Source of the DNA: Symbiodinium natans
Lineage: Eukaryota; Sar; Dinophyceae; Suessiales; Symbiodiniaceae
DNA length: 64,000 bases
Reading direction: 5' to 3'
NCBI GenBank assembly: GCA_905221605.1
Contig: CAJNDS010002105.1
Location: forward strand, 62,001-126,000
The notes beneath the pieces are model-generated. The model worked only from the letters and a program-made list of their open reading frames with translations. It had not been told where the DNA came from and did no database searches. Shown here piece after piece: positions 23,401 to 35,150 of this stretch (position 1 is the stretch's first letter; each line of letters begins with the position of its first letter). Position numbers and translations under genes: made by a program.

Positions 23401-26400
23401 GAGCAGCACAGGCAGCTAGTCTGTCGGCCAAGCACTCGTGTCAGCTAAAGGCACGTGCGCCCACCAATCCACAAAGCATTCCGAAAGCCGTACCGCCAGC
23501 AGCTAAGCCTGATCAGGGAGGGGACTATGTGCTGGCCTGTTGATGCTTACGCTTACACAGCGCATACAGTTTTCAAGGGTCTGTGCAACGATCCAGAAAC
23601 AGCTTGTCATCGTAAACCAAACCGGGATGGTTGCAGTAGGGATGCGGAAAAAGCTACCAATGATGGTGCCACCATCTGCATCTTTTCCTGCCATGTCGCT
23701 AGACCACAGCCAACAGCCGCGACCATGCAGACGTACCATGATGCAAGACTCACAAGACAGCATCGTAGATGCGCGTCGACATGTTAGATCCAAGATGTTG
23801 CTCTTCCAAGTGCGGCGTAGAACCCGCTGCTGTTCTGTTAGTTCCCCTGTTCTGGTTGATAGAGACACCCCGGCTTTGACCTTTGATGCCCTACATGAAG
23901 ACCTGATTTGATCGACCATAACATACCATAACCGTTGATACGTCCACACAGCTAGTACACCTCTGCAAAAGCACAACCAGTTGCTCTGAAATAGACGGCA
24001 CACGTCGTATTGTCATCAATGTGTAGCTTTGTGGACCACCTGATCCCAGCAGATCTCTCAGCTGAGGGCCGAGGATTCTCCGCTTTACTCTGTCGGCATG
24101 TCTGTCCTTTCATGAAGTCGAAGAAGACTAGCCACACGACAATGGCAACACCATCCTTGTACAGGGTAGTCAACACACTTCATGCCGAACGTTAGGAGAT
24201 GCTCGACAGAATTCAATTCAACAACAACATGCTATCCAGAATTGCAGCACACTGCAGCTAGGTAGCATTCAAAAGGGATTCTCCAGCTATTTGCATGGTG
24301 AGCACTCGGCTTGCCCCCATCTCCTGGCAGCAGCACGGGAACATCCGATTCCATCGGTAGATCAGGCTCGAGACCTAATGGTTGTCCAATATTCCTCCAT
24401 GCGGACATTGACATTCATCGCTGAAAGCATTTCCTCTTTCGTGGCTGCGCTAGCACATTGGAGTTAGCGTTTAGAGTTCTGGAATAAGGTGCGCTGGCTG
24501 GTCGTTTCTTGCCGCGCAGGCTTCTCGGGCAGGTGCACCATCTGCCAACTGCTGGTAATACCTGACTAGCTGTCATGGTCTCACGAAAAGGGCTGGGCTG
24601 GGGCCTTCAAAAGCTCGCTGCCCGTTCACGAGGAGTATCTGAACAAAAGCACAACCCTGGAGGTGTTGTATGGCGGGACTTGTGCAAGGGAACTGCAGCT
24701 CAACACTAGAGTCACTAGAGCAAAACGAGGCGTAAAGTCTTCGGAAGTATCTTTCGCCAGCCTTTCGCGGAACCGATGCAAGACCGCTTTAGAGTCAGAG
24801 GCTGTCTCATGCTTATTAAGTAGTACTAGTCTAGTTCCCGAAAGGCAAGGACACTTTGTACTAGTCCAACCCTTAGGACATCTCTGTGGAGCACGTGAAG
24901 AGTTGCGCATTTGCAGCCCGAGGACAGCGCCACAGAGAAGCTTCGACCTTAAGACCCTCTCCTTCAAGAGGCCCACAACTGCTACCGGATCCGTGGCCGC
25001 CAGTACGCTTGCAAAGGCAGCGCATTCAAAGTCCCCCCAGCCTGGGCTCGCTGCGACAATGAAAGCGTAATAAAGCATAACACTCCCCAAGGGTTGCTGA
25101 GGTGCTGTGCAGTCCTCCCAAATAATCCAAAGACAAGACTGTCTCATCTTGTGGGTCTCACGTAGCGAGGCCAGCGAGCGCACGCCCTGCGTTAGTCTGG
25201 ATAGGCCTGGATAGTATGTACTTATATGTACTTCCGGGGCTCGGGCAGGGAATGGAGAAGTAGGGGCGTTTTCATGATTGCTGGTGGCATGCTTAGACTA
25301 TGACATCTGCAAAGCCCAGCCCCGAATCAGAAGTTGCGGGCATGCCCAGGCATGCCAATGCATGTACAATCATGTACGCTAGGCCAGGAACTCCTGGAGA
25401 GCTTCTCAGTCCGAGTGGCCGTAGGGGAAGATGTACCGGGAAACTATGAACATCAGCCCTGTGCCGATAAGAACACCAGGGCCTCGTCACAAAGTCTGAA
25501 ACACTGACCGGCTCCCCAGAGAAAGCATCCCCAAGCGCCCCTGAACCCTGAGATCAAAGCTGAAGCCATTCTGCTTTGAAATTCTGTTGCAGAGACCAAA
25601 TCAGATGCTTCCGCCCAAGATCTTTTCAATCTCACATAGCAGCTTAGCTCCTGATGGACAGCACATCTGGCCTGCTAAAATTGCACATTGCAAGGCTGTC
25701 CGGCGGAAATCATGCCATACCTCGGCTGTGGCAATGGCTGTTGGATGGCAAGGTGATGCAAGGTGGACACGGAATACACAGAGAGAACAGTACATGCGGT
25801 CTCTTGGAGGTAGCAAGAAACCGGTATTGCCACCCGTCGCTACCAGAAATGTGCTGCTAAGATGCAATGGACATGGCATCTCCGAAGAGAAGGACCGGGA
25901 GGAAAGAATACAAAATCACATGCGGATCCTCGGAAGAAGTGCTATCGATATGCGACACAAAAAGCACAATCGCGACCCGAGGCTCGATGGCCATCCACAT
26001 CGCAATGCTCTCAGACAGTGTGCCTAGGCCTGACACGAGGTCGACGCTGGTGGGCCATAAACTATGTTACATATACAACACAGGGCATCACGAGCTACAA
26101 AGCTTGAACGTATTCGGACTATTCGGACTGAAAACGCAGATCATAGGGCCCTAGAAGTTGAAAGTCTGGGAGATCTTGACCAAGCCTTGAGAACTCTCGA
26201 TGTGCATTGCTCCAAGGAGGACGCCGGCAATCCTCAAAAGTCACAAATAGTCACAAATAGTCACAAAGTCTGTGTTACTCAAAGCACTTCCAGGCACTGC
26301 CTCGGTTCGACTCGGTTCGGACTTCGGACTTTGGACCCGTCGCACCGAATTTGCCGAGACGCAGAAGAGACACCGTATAGGGTATCGCGGCTACCACTGC

Positions 26401-27013
26401 GCAGCGTGAGCCCAGATGCGTGATCGAGATACCTCCCAGGATGTGTTTGGATGCACGGGGGGAAGATACAGTACTGTCTGCCGTACCCCTTTCAGCCCTT
26501 GCACGTCAGTATGTGTAATTCCATGGCAGCTGCGGCACCTGTCAACATTGCGAGGAAGGGAAACCTCAGTGCTATACAGCAGTCACAGCTGAAATCCGTA
26601 AGCCATCGGAATAGGAGCGAAAAGGGTTCAATTTGGACAAGGCTTAGAGGTCTCACGAAGATTCACGAAGCCACACTTGATCTTTGCAGGCGCTCCAACT
26701 CACAATGCTTCTCAGATCTTCTCAGGCCAGGCAGCAAGATTGCCACGTGCGGATGGGTATGATGTTCTCCGTGCGACTCGGCATCGCCGTCTCCATGGGT
26801 ATCCTCAGATATCTCAGATGGCGCATCATTGACCTCGTGGGATCTTGTAGGAGTACGAGCTCAAAATGGACGAATCTTGCACCAATTGCTATCGGAGCGA
26901 ACCATGGTTGGATGTCATTTCTTTCGACAAGGGACCGTGCTGTTGGATTCTGTAGCTGCAAGCACTGCAGTCAGCTGCGCAGCTATGAAGAGCAGCAATC
27001 CAACCGCACGCAT
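20449..27013 (-). CDS. CPA1-family Na+/H+ exchanger (NHE/SOS1-like), N-terminal and membrane domain
   Basis: A membrane antiporter exchanging Na+ (or K+) for H+. Twenty exons join in phase to about 412 residues. Exons: 26936-27013, 26736-26803, 26503-26564, 26355-26396, 25986-26029, 25866-25928, 25672-25720, 25420-25482, 24962-25041, 24267-24323, 24107-24155, 23461-23508, 23338-23390, 23160-23204, 22950-23017, 22506-22700, 22338-22362, 20741-20798, 20593-20639, 20449-20492. The ATG at 27013 opens a signal peptide (MRAVGLLLFIAAQLTAVLA), then a His-rich luminal segment. Family motifs follow in order: IPYTVSLL, ESIAMWMAIDPHVILYSFLP, LAGPGVLIGT, LAATDPVAVVGLLK, GASRVLTMQIAGESLLND (the ion-site Asn-Asp pair, split by an intron), YFGNTILFVLCG, and WGGLRGAVGLALALS with the conserved Arg. 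Donors are 3 GT, 11 GC, 6 GA. Uncertain: the exon 3 boundary, whether another exon lies between 24107 and 23508, and the C-terminal tail. Confidence 0.93.
21490..21513. repeat. 10-bp tandem repeat
   Basis: CTGTAAACAC repeated twice plus a partial copy, in an exchanger intron. Confidence 0.9.
26241..26268. repeat. 10-bp tandem repeat
   Basis: TCACAAATAG repeated nearly three times, in an exchanger intron. Confidence 0.95.
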
Positions 27014-27100
27014 GGCAGCAGATCGCTGTCCAACCTAGTAACTACCACAGCTAAACATGATGCCATGCTATCTATTCGGTATAGCTGGTAAAGGATTCTC
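27014..27100 (-). promoter_or_regulatory. Compact intergenic spacer with possible trans-splice acceptor
   Basis: Only 87 bp separate the stop codon of the upstream frame (27101) from the exchanger ATG (27013), both on the minus strand. An AG|G site lies at 27035-27036, giving a 21-nt leader before the ATG. Dinoflagellate mRNAs receive a spliced leader at such acceptors; that this one is used is inference. Confidence 0.5.
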
Positions 27101-27331
27101 TCACCGCTTCTTCAAGACGTGTTTCAGGTGCATTCTTGCCTGCGGCTGCTGCTGTCGATCTCTATAGTCCTTATATGGTAAACCGATAAACCAGTGGTAA
27201 ACCCGCTGAGAGGCTTCAGGAGATTTCAGAGAACTCAAACGTTTGCCTTCCAATGCAGCCTTTGCGGTTCGTGATGTCTCATGAACCTGCCAAATCGTGC
27301 GCTGAAACACATCGTGCCAGGGTGGCATGGC
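27101..27331 (-). CDS. Terminal exon of an unassigned gene upstream of the exchanger
   Basis: The frame runs 77 codons from an AG|G acceptor (27331/27332) to a TGA at 27101. It begins AMPPWHDVFQRTIWQVHETS and continues through SQRVYHWFIGLPYKDYRDR to a basic end HLKHVLKKR. Composition is strongly coding-like and the antisense frame is broken. I do not recognise the family. Upstream exons between 27.4 and 29.1 kb could not be joined with confidence; one candidate (RWAFIVLILQEDAEAIQDRV, near 28.90-28.99 kb) is noted. Confidence 0.6.
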   Translation of the reverse strand, partial: AMPPWHDVFQRTIWQVHETSRTAKAALEGKRLSSLKSPEASQRVYHWFIGLPYKDYRDRQQQPQARMHLKHVLKKR

Positions 27332-30300
27332 CTCAGCGGAGGTACTGGCATTGCGCCGACAGTGGCCATCGCCAGTCTTCATGGAGGTGGTACATGTGAG
27401 CTGATGTTATACTGGGATGAATCTTTAACATGAAAACATTCTGGGGGGGGGTCATTGGGCCGCATTCGCTCTCATTCGCCTCGGCCTAAGTCTTAAAGTG
27501 GCCGCTGCTTCACCGGGCCACGGTCGCTGCAAAATTTCATGTCTTCGCGGCACACGGAACTTCAATGAACTTCATGAACCCTTCACAAATGAAGCGACAG
27601 ATATTTGCAGAAATAATCCGCTCCCTTTTTCTGGAGCGAAGCTCTACCCTTGCAAGGACTTCCGTGGGACCGCAGTCACCTCTCACAGCGACGTAGTCTT
27701 CGTTGGGTTTGTTGCACTGGTGCTGGTGCTAGCTGGGTACTGGTATGGCGAGTTGACCGTCCACATGCCAGCCACCTTCGGCAGCACTGAGGGGTTTGGT
27801 GCTGTAGTTCGGCCTAGTTACCTTTGGACGAGACAGCCAAGCAGTAGCTCGTCCTGTGATGCATGCTTGGAGACACGTGTTAGGCTTGCATGTTCTCTCT
27901 ATGATTGTTTCACTGAGCTTGCTGCCGTCAACAACTCTACAGCCACGTAAGCTTCCGTGAGCAGACTTGCGATGCAAGCAGCCCCAAAGCCGAGTCACAT
28001 GCTTAGGCTAAGACATGCTTAGGCCTGAAGGCCTCAGTCAACCTTAGCAATTTGTAAAATATCGTTGCCACTGGGACTCTAGCCAGGTGAAACGGCAAGC
28101 CATCCTTCGGACAGCTCGGTAAGCGCAGCTTGCGCTCGCGCGGTGCATTAGATCAATTGGTCGAGTATAGTAGTGGTCTGACGTAGTCGCCATTGATTCT
28201 GGGGGCTCTGGGGGCTGTATTGGCAGAACTGAATTCAGCACAATTTGCCGAGGACCTGCCACATAAAAAGTGCTGAGCAGAGAAGCGCTTTGCGGAATTC
28301 TAGCTTTTGGGCTTTTGGCCTTCACGTGGCGATCCGACAGGCGAAACTCACTTCGCAGTTCCCGGCGGCGTAGCTTCCGGCGTCTGAGTTTTTACGCAAT
28401 GAGGCAGTGACAGCCAGTGAGTACGACATCCCAGGGAGTGGCCGTAACATGGCGCAGCTGATCCTTAGGGGGCAGCCACAGCCATTGCGAGCAGCGCGTC
28501 GAGCTCCACCTCTCAGGGACTCCGGCTTGCCACGGTCTCACTGCAAATGCTGCAAATGTCCTTTTTTGAACCGATATCGGGCCGATTGCACGTATCCCGC
28601 CAGCCAAGCTGAAAGGAAGAGAAGAAAATGAAGTTAAATGAAGAGAGGGAGAAGAAAATAGAAGAAACAAGAGATGAGAAGATGTCTGAGGGATGGACTC
28701 TCAGAGCCATGTTCTCAGAGCGGAGTCGGCTGTTCTCCTCGAGGACCTCGCAGCCGCAACCGGAGCTTCTCAGGTCTGTTAAGGGCTCATAGCACTGGTT
28801 GGCAATGCATGGCCGCGTGTCAAGGTTGAGTTTGCGACAGGGTCTTGCGGTGGTTCAAGGTTTCTACTTTAAAGGAAAGGCTGTTCATTGCAATGCAAAT
28901 CGCACCTCGTGGACCCGATCCTGAATGGCCTCGGCATCCTCCTGCAGAATAAGAACGATGAACGCCCAACGGAACGCACCAGAGCGCAACACCCAACTGT
29001 GCCGCTGAGTTTTGCCATTGCCACAAACGGGGGGCACGACTACCACAGCACCCGGTCCGGAGCGGAGCACTTGGGGACTCGACTTGGCAAACATTCACCA
29101 AGAAATCCCTGTGAGCCCCCAAACCCCCTCAAATCCTTTGAACAATTCTCTAAGCACCCTGAAGATCCCCTGGAACACCTCCAAAAACACACTCAATGGT
29201 GCTCCTCGGGCTCTTCGGCCTCACGCTGCAGGGTTTTCCAGATGGCTTATCGGCCAGAAGTCATTCGAGGATCAAGCTTTGATGCGTTCCTGAAAAAGTC
29301 TTATACAAGCCCGGGCAGAAAGCCGCCTTCTCCTGCGGCTGAGGCAGGGCCTGGGACCGGAGTGCAGCGAGGAGCTGAGGAGCCCAGGCAATGCGCGTTT
29401 AGGCCCCTTTGGGCAAGTGACACGTTCGCAAAGCGCAACCCATGTCAAAGTTTGGCAATCCCCCACAGCTTTCGGCTTTCGCCTCCACGGGTGCCGCCTC
29501 TGGCGGCTGTTCCGGATCTGGTGCTGGATCGCTGGGTGGCTCCTGAAAACCAAAACGCCCACTGCAGGAGACACTAGACTACAATGACAACCCATATTTT
29601 AATTTAATCTTGAGACGTCTGAAAGCCGTCATTCGGAGCCATCCGATTCTTGCGCTAAGGCCGGCTCCCGAGCGACCTTGAATCAGAAGAGCCAAAGGGC
29701 AGGGCAGAACACAGTTGAGGGTCTGGAGTCCAAAGAAGAAAGAATCATAGGGAGCCTACTGAGACCCGCTCCAGTGTATTTGGGGTTCCATGGCATTGAG
29801 GGCTCGCAGCATCTCGCAGCACACTTGTGTAAGAGGATGGACTCAACAGCTGAAGCTTAAGATGCTAAGCTACCCAATCAAGAGATCCAACAAATCCTGA
29901 ACTCCGAGCCGAAACTCTGAAGCACTTTCGCCCTGAAAATCTGAACTGCGGGGGCGCCACGGTGGCGGACTCTTCGGGTGCAGCGGCGGGAAGCGCTGCT
30001 GCCTCTTCAGCCGTGCCCTGCTCCTCAGGAACCATGACTCGGAAAGCAGTACTACTGATACTACTGAACAACAGAATTAATTACTGGTGGATGAGGAAGC
30101 TAGCTTCTTTTGGAAATCGAATCGGAAGTATGGAAGTATGAATGAAACACTGATTCGGAGATGCGGAAACTATCGATGATTTGTCCGGAGTCTGGTACAC
30201 TCGAGGCGGAGAGAACCTCGAAAGCATGTTGTTCATAGCCTCAGCATTCAATTCACCGGATCATCCTGTGTCCGTATACATCCTGGGTCCCTGTACCTTT

Positions 30301-31329
30301 AATTGGAGGGCCCTCAACAGCTTCCAGCCCAGCCCCCGCGCTTCAGGGATCACCGCAGGAATCTCCGCCAGCGACGACCTGCAACTTAGCTCCGTTGGGA
30401 TCACGCGCGCCTGAATTCGTTCTTTGTGGGGGCTTGGTGCAGCACGGGGGCTGTTTTGCCTGTTTGCATAGGGCTAGGCTTGTTCAGTTGACTACAGCAG
30501 GGAATGCACAGTCCATGATTAGTGAGGGAACTCGCCCCTGCAGGGGAGTTAGGTTCGGTGTCCCCGCAACTAAGTCCTACAGTCCCTGCCAGTCCCTGCA
30601 GCACACAACGAAGTACGAAGTCAAATGCCTCGTGCCGAAGCACAGACCTTAAGGCATGCGTAGCCGGCCCCTTGCCTACAGACCGGGAAGCCCACAGCTA
30701 TCCTAAACTCCGTAAACCGTGATCGAAGATCCGAGATGGAGACCTCAACCTGGGGAGTTTTGAACTGGAACCCCAGCATCCCGCAGCTCTGGTCAGCCGT
30801 GTGCCGGACGAGTAAACCAGAGAGGACCGCCTGACAAATGAGACACTAAGAGACACCGTTCAATTCGGTAACAAAGGCCTTACAAGGCCACCTGCCCCAG
30901 AAATCCAATGCTGCTGTTCCTTCGGAAACGGACCCACGCACGGTTTAAAAACACGTGTGTAGGGTTGAGGAACTGACGGGCAAGGTGCTTTGGTGTCGAG
31001 ATTTTGCGCAACTCGAACCTTCGATGCAGAATCCCATCCCATCCCGTCACAGCCTGCCTGGCCCTTTACCCGTGAAGCCCCAGAGTCTCAAACCGTGCAC
31101 ACAGGATCCATGAGCTCCTGCGAGCCCAGAAATCTCCTGTCCAAACCCCGACAACTCCTTATGAACCCAGCTCCGTTTCGTGCGCCATAGGCTCTATATA
31201 CCATAGATGTACAAAGCTCTCAAAGAGGAAACCTCAAACCATGAGACTCTGAGATGTCATGAGACGTCTTGAGAGCAACTTTGGGGCCGCGACGCGCCGG
31301 CCGCAGGCTCCTCAGTCCAAAGTAACTTT

Positions 31330-31349
31330 GGGGGGGGGGGGGGGGGGGG
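31330..31349. repeat. Poly-G tract (20 G)
   Basis: An uninterrupted G run preceded by CTTT. Confidence 0.95.
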
Positions 31350-31639
31350 AACGTGTGAGATTCTATGCTTAAACTAAACTCTCGGGCAGACTCTCGGGGG
31401 CTGCTTCGTGCAGCTTGGTCCACTTGGGTTTCTGAGCATGTGCCAAGCCCCGAGGATTCTTCGCGGTTTGTGAAGCAAAGTGAACGCTCTTCTGCTTCCA
31501 CAAACCCGTGTTCACAAATGCATCCCTGATAACCCATGATAGGGCTGGACATGTTCGCGATGCGGTGGTCAGACACGAAAGGCAGTGCTTGGTGAGTACT
31601 TTGCTGGTGCCAGATTCTCCAGATTGACTCTCCCTCACC

Positions 31640-31715
31640 ATGCCACGACATGCCACGGCAGCTTCCTTGGCCACCTCTGCAATGATGTCATGAACCACCG
31701 TCTCGGTCAGCTGTC
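31640..31715 (-). CDS. Candidate exon, unknown family
   Basis: After an AG|G acceptor (31715/31716) the minus strand reads GQLTETVVHDIIAEVAKEAA then VACRGM, an amphipathic helix. There is no domain match. Confidence 0.35.
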
Positions 31716-32262
31716 CTGCGGACTGAGACCCCTGTGGAACTCAAGCGGCCTCAAGCCTCAAAGCATCGGCTTCTCTCCTCAACCTTAGGCAGCGGGGCTA
31801 CATGACCCTCAAAGCTGAAAGCAGCTCCGTAGCAACCGTAGCCTCAAACTTTCTCAATCCGAAAATGCTCCCTGCTACCCTTCTACCTGACTTCTGGCCT
31901 TCATAGATGTCGCTGTGCGAAGAGCTGACCACCTACTTTCCGGTCACGGCCGAAGAGCTTTTGCCGTGTGCAGGCAGGGATGCAGGGACATACACTATAA
32001 CATACATTTAGTGTCGCCCATTGTTTGTAGTGCGTTGGTCCCCGTGGTTTTTGGGTGCAAAGCTTGGGGTTCACTATGCGTGGGTCTTGAGTTGCACCTC
32101 AGCGCCTTATCCTCTGTTCGCTTAATAACTTAAAAGTCGTGGGGATGTTGGGCAGCTGGAAGGCTCGAGGCACACGGGGCTTCATGGGCTTCAAGCTTCC
32201 AAACTTTACGTCAGGATCTGCAGAAAGCCGCTCCACTGAAGGCTCCAAGGATTTATGGGCAA

Positions 32263-32281
32263 GGGCTTAGGGTTTAGGGTT
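32263..32281. repeat. Short interstitial telomere-like repeat
   Basis: About 2.5 copies of TTTAGGG, the telomere unit reported for plants and several dinoflagellates. It is too short to be a telomere. Confidence 0.6.
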
Positions 32282-33169
32282 GGCAGCAACCAGCCTGATA
32301 AAGCACTGTACAGGACCGGCCCTAGACCCCTTGGGCCCCACAGTCGATGCCATGTTAAAATCTTGCTGCAAACACCGCTTCATCCAAACATTCGAACAAG
32401 ACTGCCAAACCGCACCAAAACGGTGCCTAAAACCATACAGTCCTTCAGCCTCCCGCTGCCTCTCTCAATTGCCGACCCACCCCCGCACCTCCGCAGCAGA
32501 CGTCACCCCAGCAGAAACTGGCCTTGGCCTGCCCAGGGTTCGAAATGCGAACTAAGTCCTAAGCTCCCTGTGTGTCCACGCCCGTCACGTGACAGCTTTA
32601 GCCGTTAGCCTGAAACCTAAAGCACGCGCATCACCTTGGCATGTTCACACAGTCATCACCTCCTCATCCTTCCAAAAATACTCTCAAAGCCTAAATTCCT
32701 AAACTATCCTAGACCCTCTTGAGCCCTGGCAGGAGCTCGGAGGCAAGGATCTCAGAGGCAGAGTGTTGTGGAACCTTGGGCGGCAGCTTGAAGGAGCTTC
32801 AATTTTCAAAAGACACATTATTCCGTGACGGGGAAGGGGACAGCATCCGTTCCGTACACCAGAGGCCAAACAAAAGGGAGACCAGGGGGAATGGGGTTCT
32901 GTAAGTGCTGGGCCTCTGCCACCGCCTCGTCGCACCACACAATGGGGCGTATACGGCTTAAGATGGCTTAAGTGACTCTTCCTATCTCTTTGAAGTACTT
33001 GGCAAGGGCCCGGACCACTGCAGCCTCGCCTGTCGCAGTGCACTAAGATGCAGAAGTAGCTCTGAGCACGCTGTCGTGAAGGCATGTGAAGGCTAGCAGA
33101 AGCCAGCAGGGTGCTGGGAAGCGCGCTTCTCGTTACTGCTATCACCGAGTGCCAGGCCAGCATGATCTC

Positions 33170-33815
33170 CGGCAGACTCGACGGAGACCTGCTTGAGCCA
33201 ACGAATCAAGTGCAATGAAGCCCGAACCAACATAACGCTGGTGACTGTAGGTACAACAGTGTGCGACTCTCAGGCAGGAGTCTTGGGCAACCCACCACTG
33301 TTGGCGTACCCCCCACTACGGGGAAGCTGACCTCAGCAAGAAGCGCAACAAGCGACAAGTAAAGCACAGTGAAGCCATATCAGGTTGTCGTCCGAGATAA
33401 GCTCATAAAGGGCATAGAGGGGCAACAGCTCCGCCCTGAGCTCAAACACAGTGAAAGACACCAGGACCGCGGCCATCGGGGGGAGGTCCTGCGCATCAAG
33501 CGGCCGGCAATTGAAATAATTTCGTTGATCTGTGAAATGCTCTGAAGTTCATTTTCGCAGGTGCCGGGGCCATTCGAGCGAAACTCGTTTGGCACCTTGT
33601 GCTGCACATGTGGCCGCGAGTCACCGGCCTGTGAGGTCTCGCTCTCCATTGCAGCTGTGGACGGCGGCACTTGCATGGCTGCTGTAGCTGCGGCTGCAAG
33701 CTGCTCAGCGACCTGGGATTTGCACGACCGGTGGAGGACAACCCTCTGCAGAAAAGGCATTGGCTGTTCCAAGCCACAGGCCGTCATTGTGCCATCCGAG
33801 CCATGTGCCAACGCG
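33170..33815 (-). CDS. Duplicated gene, copy A (partial), unknown family
   Basis: Four exons are recognisable by comparison with copy B: 33765-33815 (RVGTWLGWHNDGLWLGT), 33629-33712 (VAEQLAAAATAAMQVPPSTA and eight more residues), 33296-33331 (VSFPVVGGTPTV) and 33170-33188 (VSVESA). Exon 1 ends at a GC donor and exon 3 at a GT donor, matching copy B. The first intron is 52 nt in both copies. The product is unidentified: a Trp-rich segment followed by an Ala-rich helix and a short VxFxxxGxTPTV strand-like piece. Further exons must exist between 33629 and 33331 and on both sides. Confidence 0.55.
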
Positions 33816-34509
33816 GTGCCTGCGACATGCCACCCGAGACATCCCGAGCCCTGAATGTGAAGCACAACGGACTGTGGTTTGGAGCATTTTAAGAAAAATA
33901 CTGCTACAAGTACTCACTGCCTTCGATGGAACCCGTTGCAGAGCTTGCCGCTCCAGCTGCCGCTGCCTCCGACATGCATACAAGTAAAACCACAACAACG
34001 TACAGGCTGCTGGATTCTGCCCGTAAGAAATACGAAACTGGCCCAGAGCTAGGCCTTGAGTGCATCGGCGACCTCTGCTGGCAAGGCCTCCTGGTTGTGC
34101 AGCTGCAATAGACGAACAGGCCCACAGAACGAACTACCCTCGACCTCATGACCTCGCAATGCCTCGGCGACACATAATTAAACAATTTCTTCAGTCACCG
34201 AAAGACACAGGGAGCAGATGCATGAAGGTGGGCCGGTCAGACTCCTGCCTACTTCTGAGGGCAGAGCCGAGAGCAAACTAGAGAACAACTAGAGAGTGGC
34301 CATAACAAAGCTGAGTCTGTGATGTGTTTGAAATTTCGAATCTGACTTCAATTCGCCAAAGTGTCCTGGTCTGCGGTGATGTCCATAACCAAGTCTTTCG
34401 CGGCAATCTCGGCACCAAGCTGCTGGGCATCGCCCGGCCCAGAAGCTGCCGAGGGGGTCCGGTCCTAGCTGATAACAATACGACGCAATGTGGCAACTCA
34501 CTGAGGTTG

Positions 34510-34910
34510 TTGAGAATGATTATGGCACTAATGATAATGACAGCGGCACTGATGATGAACAATGAAGGCAACCATCGTCGCACTGATAAATGGACGCATT
34601 AACATCACAACAACGATGGAAGTGGCTCACACTAGCCAACAAGCTGAGTGCTCACACAGCGCAAGCAGGTTTTCCGCTGCTGCTATGAACAACAACAACC
34701 ACGACCAGAAGAAGAAGAACACAAGTAACAACAATACTCTTAACACGAAGAGTAAGGCTTGTAAGAAAAACAACAACCACAACCGCACCAAAAACAGCAA
34801 CCGTAAAAGACACCACCGAAACAGCAACGACAGCGACGAACATAGTCGCAACAACGACCATACACGGTCGACTTGCCTACAGACAGACAGACAGACAGAC
34901 AGACAACCGA
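34510..34910. repeat. A/C-rich low-complexity tract ending in (ACAG)n
   Basis: CAA/AAC-rich sequence passes into about seven ACAG units at 34,879-34,905. Open frames across it are Asn/Lys- or Val-rich translations of the repeat and are not genes. Confidence 0.85.
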
Positions 34911-35150
34911 CATACACTGACAGCACGTACGTACAGTATAGTATACCGTGGACGTGCACATTGGTCATCTGGCGCCCTGTTGTGCTGGCTTCACGATGCG
35001 TTCACTGCACAAGCTGGGTGCCGCACCTCCTCGCCCTTCGTGCCGGGGTTTCGGTTAAGTCACATTAAGTCTGTCTGGAGCTAATGATTTGATCAATTTC
35101 TCCCCTCATGGCCTTCGGAGCCTCTACCGCAGGCAATAGACCATGCTCGC

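Larger units (their letters stand above)
27340..33150. other. Unassigned stretch with a few exon-like frames
   Basis: Minus-strand exon-like pieces occur near 28.90-28.99 kb, 29.90-30.04 kb (Ala/Glu-rich, EEQGTAEEAAALPAAAPEES) and 31.64-31.72 kb (LTETVVHDIIAEVAKEAAVA). No family is recognisable. A 20-G homopolymer and a short telomere-like repeat are listed separately. The remainder shows no feature I can support. Confidence 0.35.

Noticed and set aside
32263-32281. TTTAGGG units as a telomere or chromosome end
   Set aside because: Only about 2.5 units, embedded in ordinary sequence on both sides.
33192-33201. Minus-strand TTGGCTCAAG, identical to the last 10 nt of the dinoflagellate spliced leader, just before an exon of copy A
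   Set aside because: Only 10 nt match and the preceding bases differ. Copy B lacks it. An isolated 10-mer match in 128 kb of double-strand sequence is not unlikely.
34562-35068. Asn/Lys-rich plus frame of 168 codons
   Set aside because: It spans the CAA-rich tract and the ACAG microsatellite; composition is dictated by the repeat.
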